Source: Staphylococcus edaphicus (lineage in GTDB: Bacteria > Bacillota > Bacilli > Staphylococcales > Staphylococcaceae). From it: DNA of 64,000 bases. The translations under genes and the position numbers were made by a program. This document shows, one piece after another, positions 63,435-64,000 of this stretch; the first letter of the stretch is position 1, and each line of letters opens with the position of its first letter. The notes under the pieces are model-generated. The model ran no database searches. It was not told the origin of the DNA and saw only the letters and a list, made by a program, of their open reading frames with translations. The DNA is taken from positions 1 to 64,000 of the forward strand of contig NZ_MRZN01000011.1 of the NCBI RefSeq assembly GCF_002614725.1, in the 5' to 3' direction.

Positions 63435-63693
63435 AATTTTAACTTCCTTTTTTATTTACTTTAATCTTTTTGCGTACTAACTGAACGATATGTTTGCATT
63501 TATGATAAGTGACAGGGATAAAAGGCAATTATTAAAAGTTGAAAAACCGTTTTATCTATGCAGAGTACATTTAATTAGTTCAACAATTCATATCATACAT
63601 CTAACAATTCACTTTAATATTATTAAGACTATACCAAAATTTGTCAAATCCTGTTAGGATGATAGTATCTTATAAAAAGGAGTCATTATTAAA

Positions 63694-63867
63694 ATGAATG
63701 AAAATCAAACAATTGATCAAATTAGAACTAGGTTAGAGAAATTTATTGAAGATATTGATCACGTAAACCCAGATGAAGTAAGTGTAGAAGATATCGATGA
63801 ATGGATTGGATTGCTTGATCAACTCGAAGAAAAAGTTAAAACTGTTTCAACATCAACGGAAGAATAG
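63694..63867 (+). CDS. small acidic helical protein (SE1561-like)
   Basis: A 57-residue ORF with AAAGGAGTC about 9 bases before the ATG. It begins MNENQTIDQIRTRLEKFIED and continues with an acidic, Asp/Glu-rich helical segment ending EEKVKTVSTSTEE. It resembles a small conserved staphylococcal family that I recall under the name SE1561. Function unknown. It diverges from yfkAB. Confidence 0.72.
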   Translation: MNENQTIDQIRTRLEKFIEDIDHVNPDEVSVEDIDEWIGLLDQLEEKVKTVSTSTEE

Positions 63868-63959
63868 TTGAGATAGTCATACTATATAGAGGCTATGTTT
63901 AAACTTTCATATTTAGTCTATATAATATATAGAACGTAAATAGAGAAAGGTGATTATTA

Positions 63960-64000
63960 ATGGCTAAAAAAGTAGCAATCATAGTAACAAATGAATTTGA
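63960..64000 (+). CDS. PfpI/DJ-1-like protein, 5' end only
   Basis: Only the first 13 codons are in the window: MAKKVAIIVTNEF, after AGAAAGGTGAT. This start resembles that of staphylococcal DJ-1/PfpI-type glutamine-amidotransferase-like proteins, which I recall beginning TKKVAIILANEFED. The rest lies outside, so the call is tentative. Confidence 0.6.
   Translation, partial: MAKKVAIIVTNEF

Overview
The window is a low-G+C Firmicutes chromosome segment from a Staphylococcus. Gene content and order match the staphylococcal core region next to agr: sdrH-mroQ-groESL, the phenol-soluble modulin exporter pmtRABCD, ppaC, nos-pheA, pncB-nadE, purB, pcrB-pcrA-ligA-camS, putP, gatCAB-dagK, dinB, ftnA, murT-gatD, map and vraUTSR. 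Several proteins (for example nitric oxide synthase and VraR) differ at many positions from the S. aureus versions I remember, so I infer a related species rather than S. aureus itself. I could not search a database to name it.

Layout. 1-7.3 kb: 3' part of the repeat-rich surface protein sdrH, the CPBP protease mroQ, the CtsR/HrcA-type groESL operon, a HAD phosphatase, a DinB-like protein and an aminotransferase. 7.4-7.8 kb: a compact type I toxin-antitoxin locus that I reconstruct from sequence. It has a LexA box, a 32-residue Fst/PepA-like toxin, a shared terminator and a convergent antisense RNA. 8.1-11.9 kb: pmtR and the two ABC pairs of the PSM exporter. 12-16.5 kb: small envelope proteins, a C45-type hydrolase, and two very short genes, one encoding a strikingly amphipathic 17-residue peptide with its own promoter and terminator. 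16.7-24.7 kb: an orphan YolD-like gene under a second LexA box, divergent from pgl; then aldehyde dehydrogenase, ppaC, pncA, a beta-helix protein and sdcS.

24.7-39.3 kb: pheA-nos, pncB-nadE, purB, a TrpR-like regulator, a VanY-type carboxypeptidase, and pcrB-pcrA-ligA-camS. 39.3-47 kb: putP, gatCAB, dagK and an RNA uracil methyltransferase. 47-54.6 kb: a membrane HExxH protein, dinB, a DnaQ-like exonuclease, ftnA, murT-gatD, an ArAE-type transporter and map. 54.6-64 kb: vraUTSR, a YihY protein, a YtxH protein, ptpA, a DUF1128 protein, an M29 aminopeptidase, an acyl-CoA thioesterase, yfkAB, a 57-residue protein, and the first codons of a PfpI/DJ-1-like gene.

Shared themes. The NAD genes pncA, pncB, nadE and the NAD-dependent ligase ligA lie in one 17-kb stretch. 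Cell-wall genes (murT-gatD, vraUTSR, the VanY-type enzyme) cluster in the second half. Two LexA-type operators control small genes at 7.4 and 17.2 kb. Nearly every transcription unit ends in a clear hairpin, and several of these belong to a dispersed staphylococcal inverted-repeat family. I saw no tRNA, rRNA, CRISPR array, insertion sequence, prophage or replication origin.
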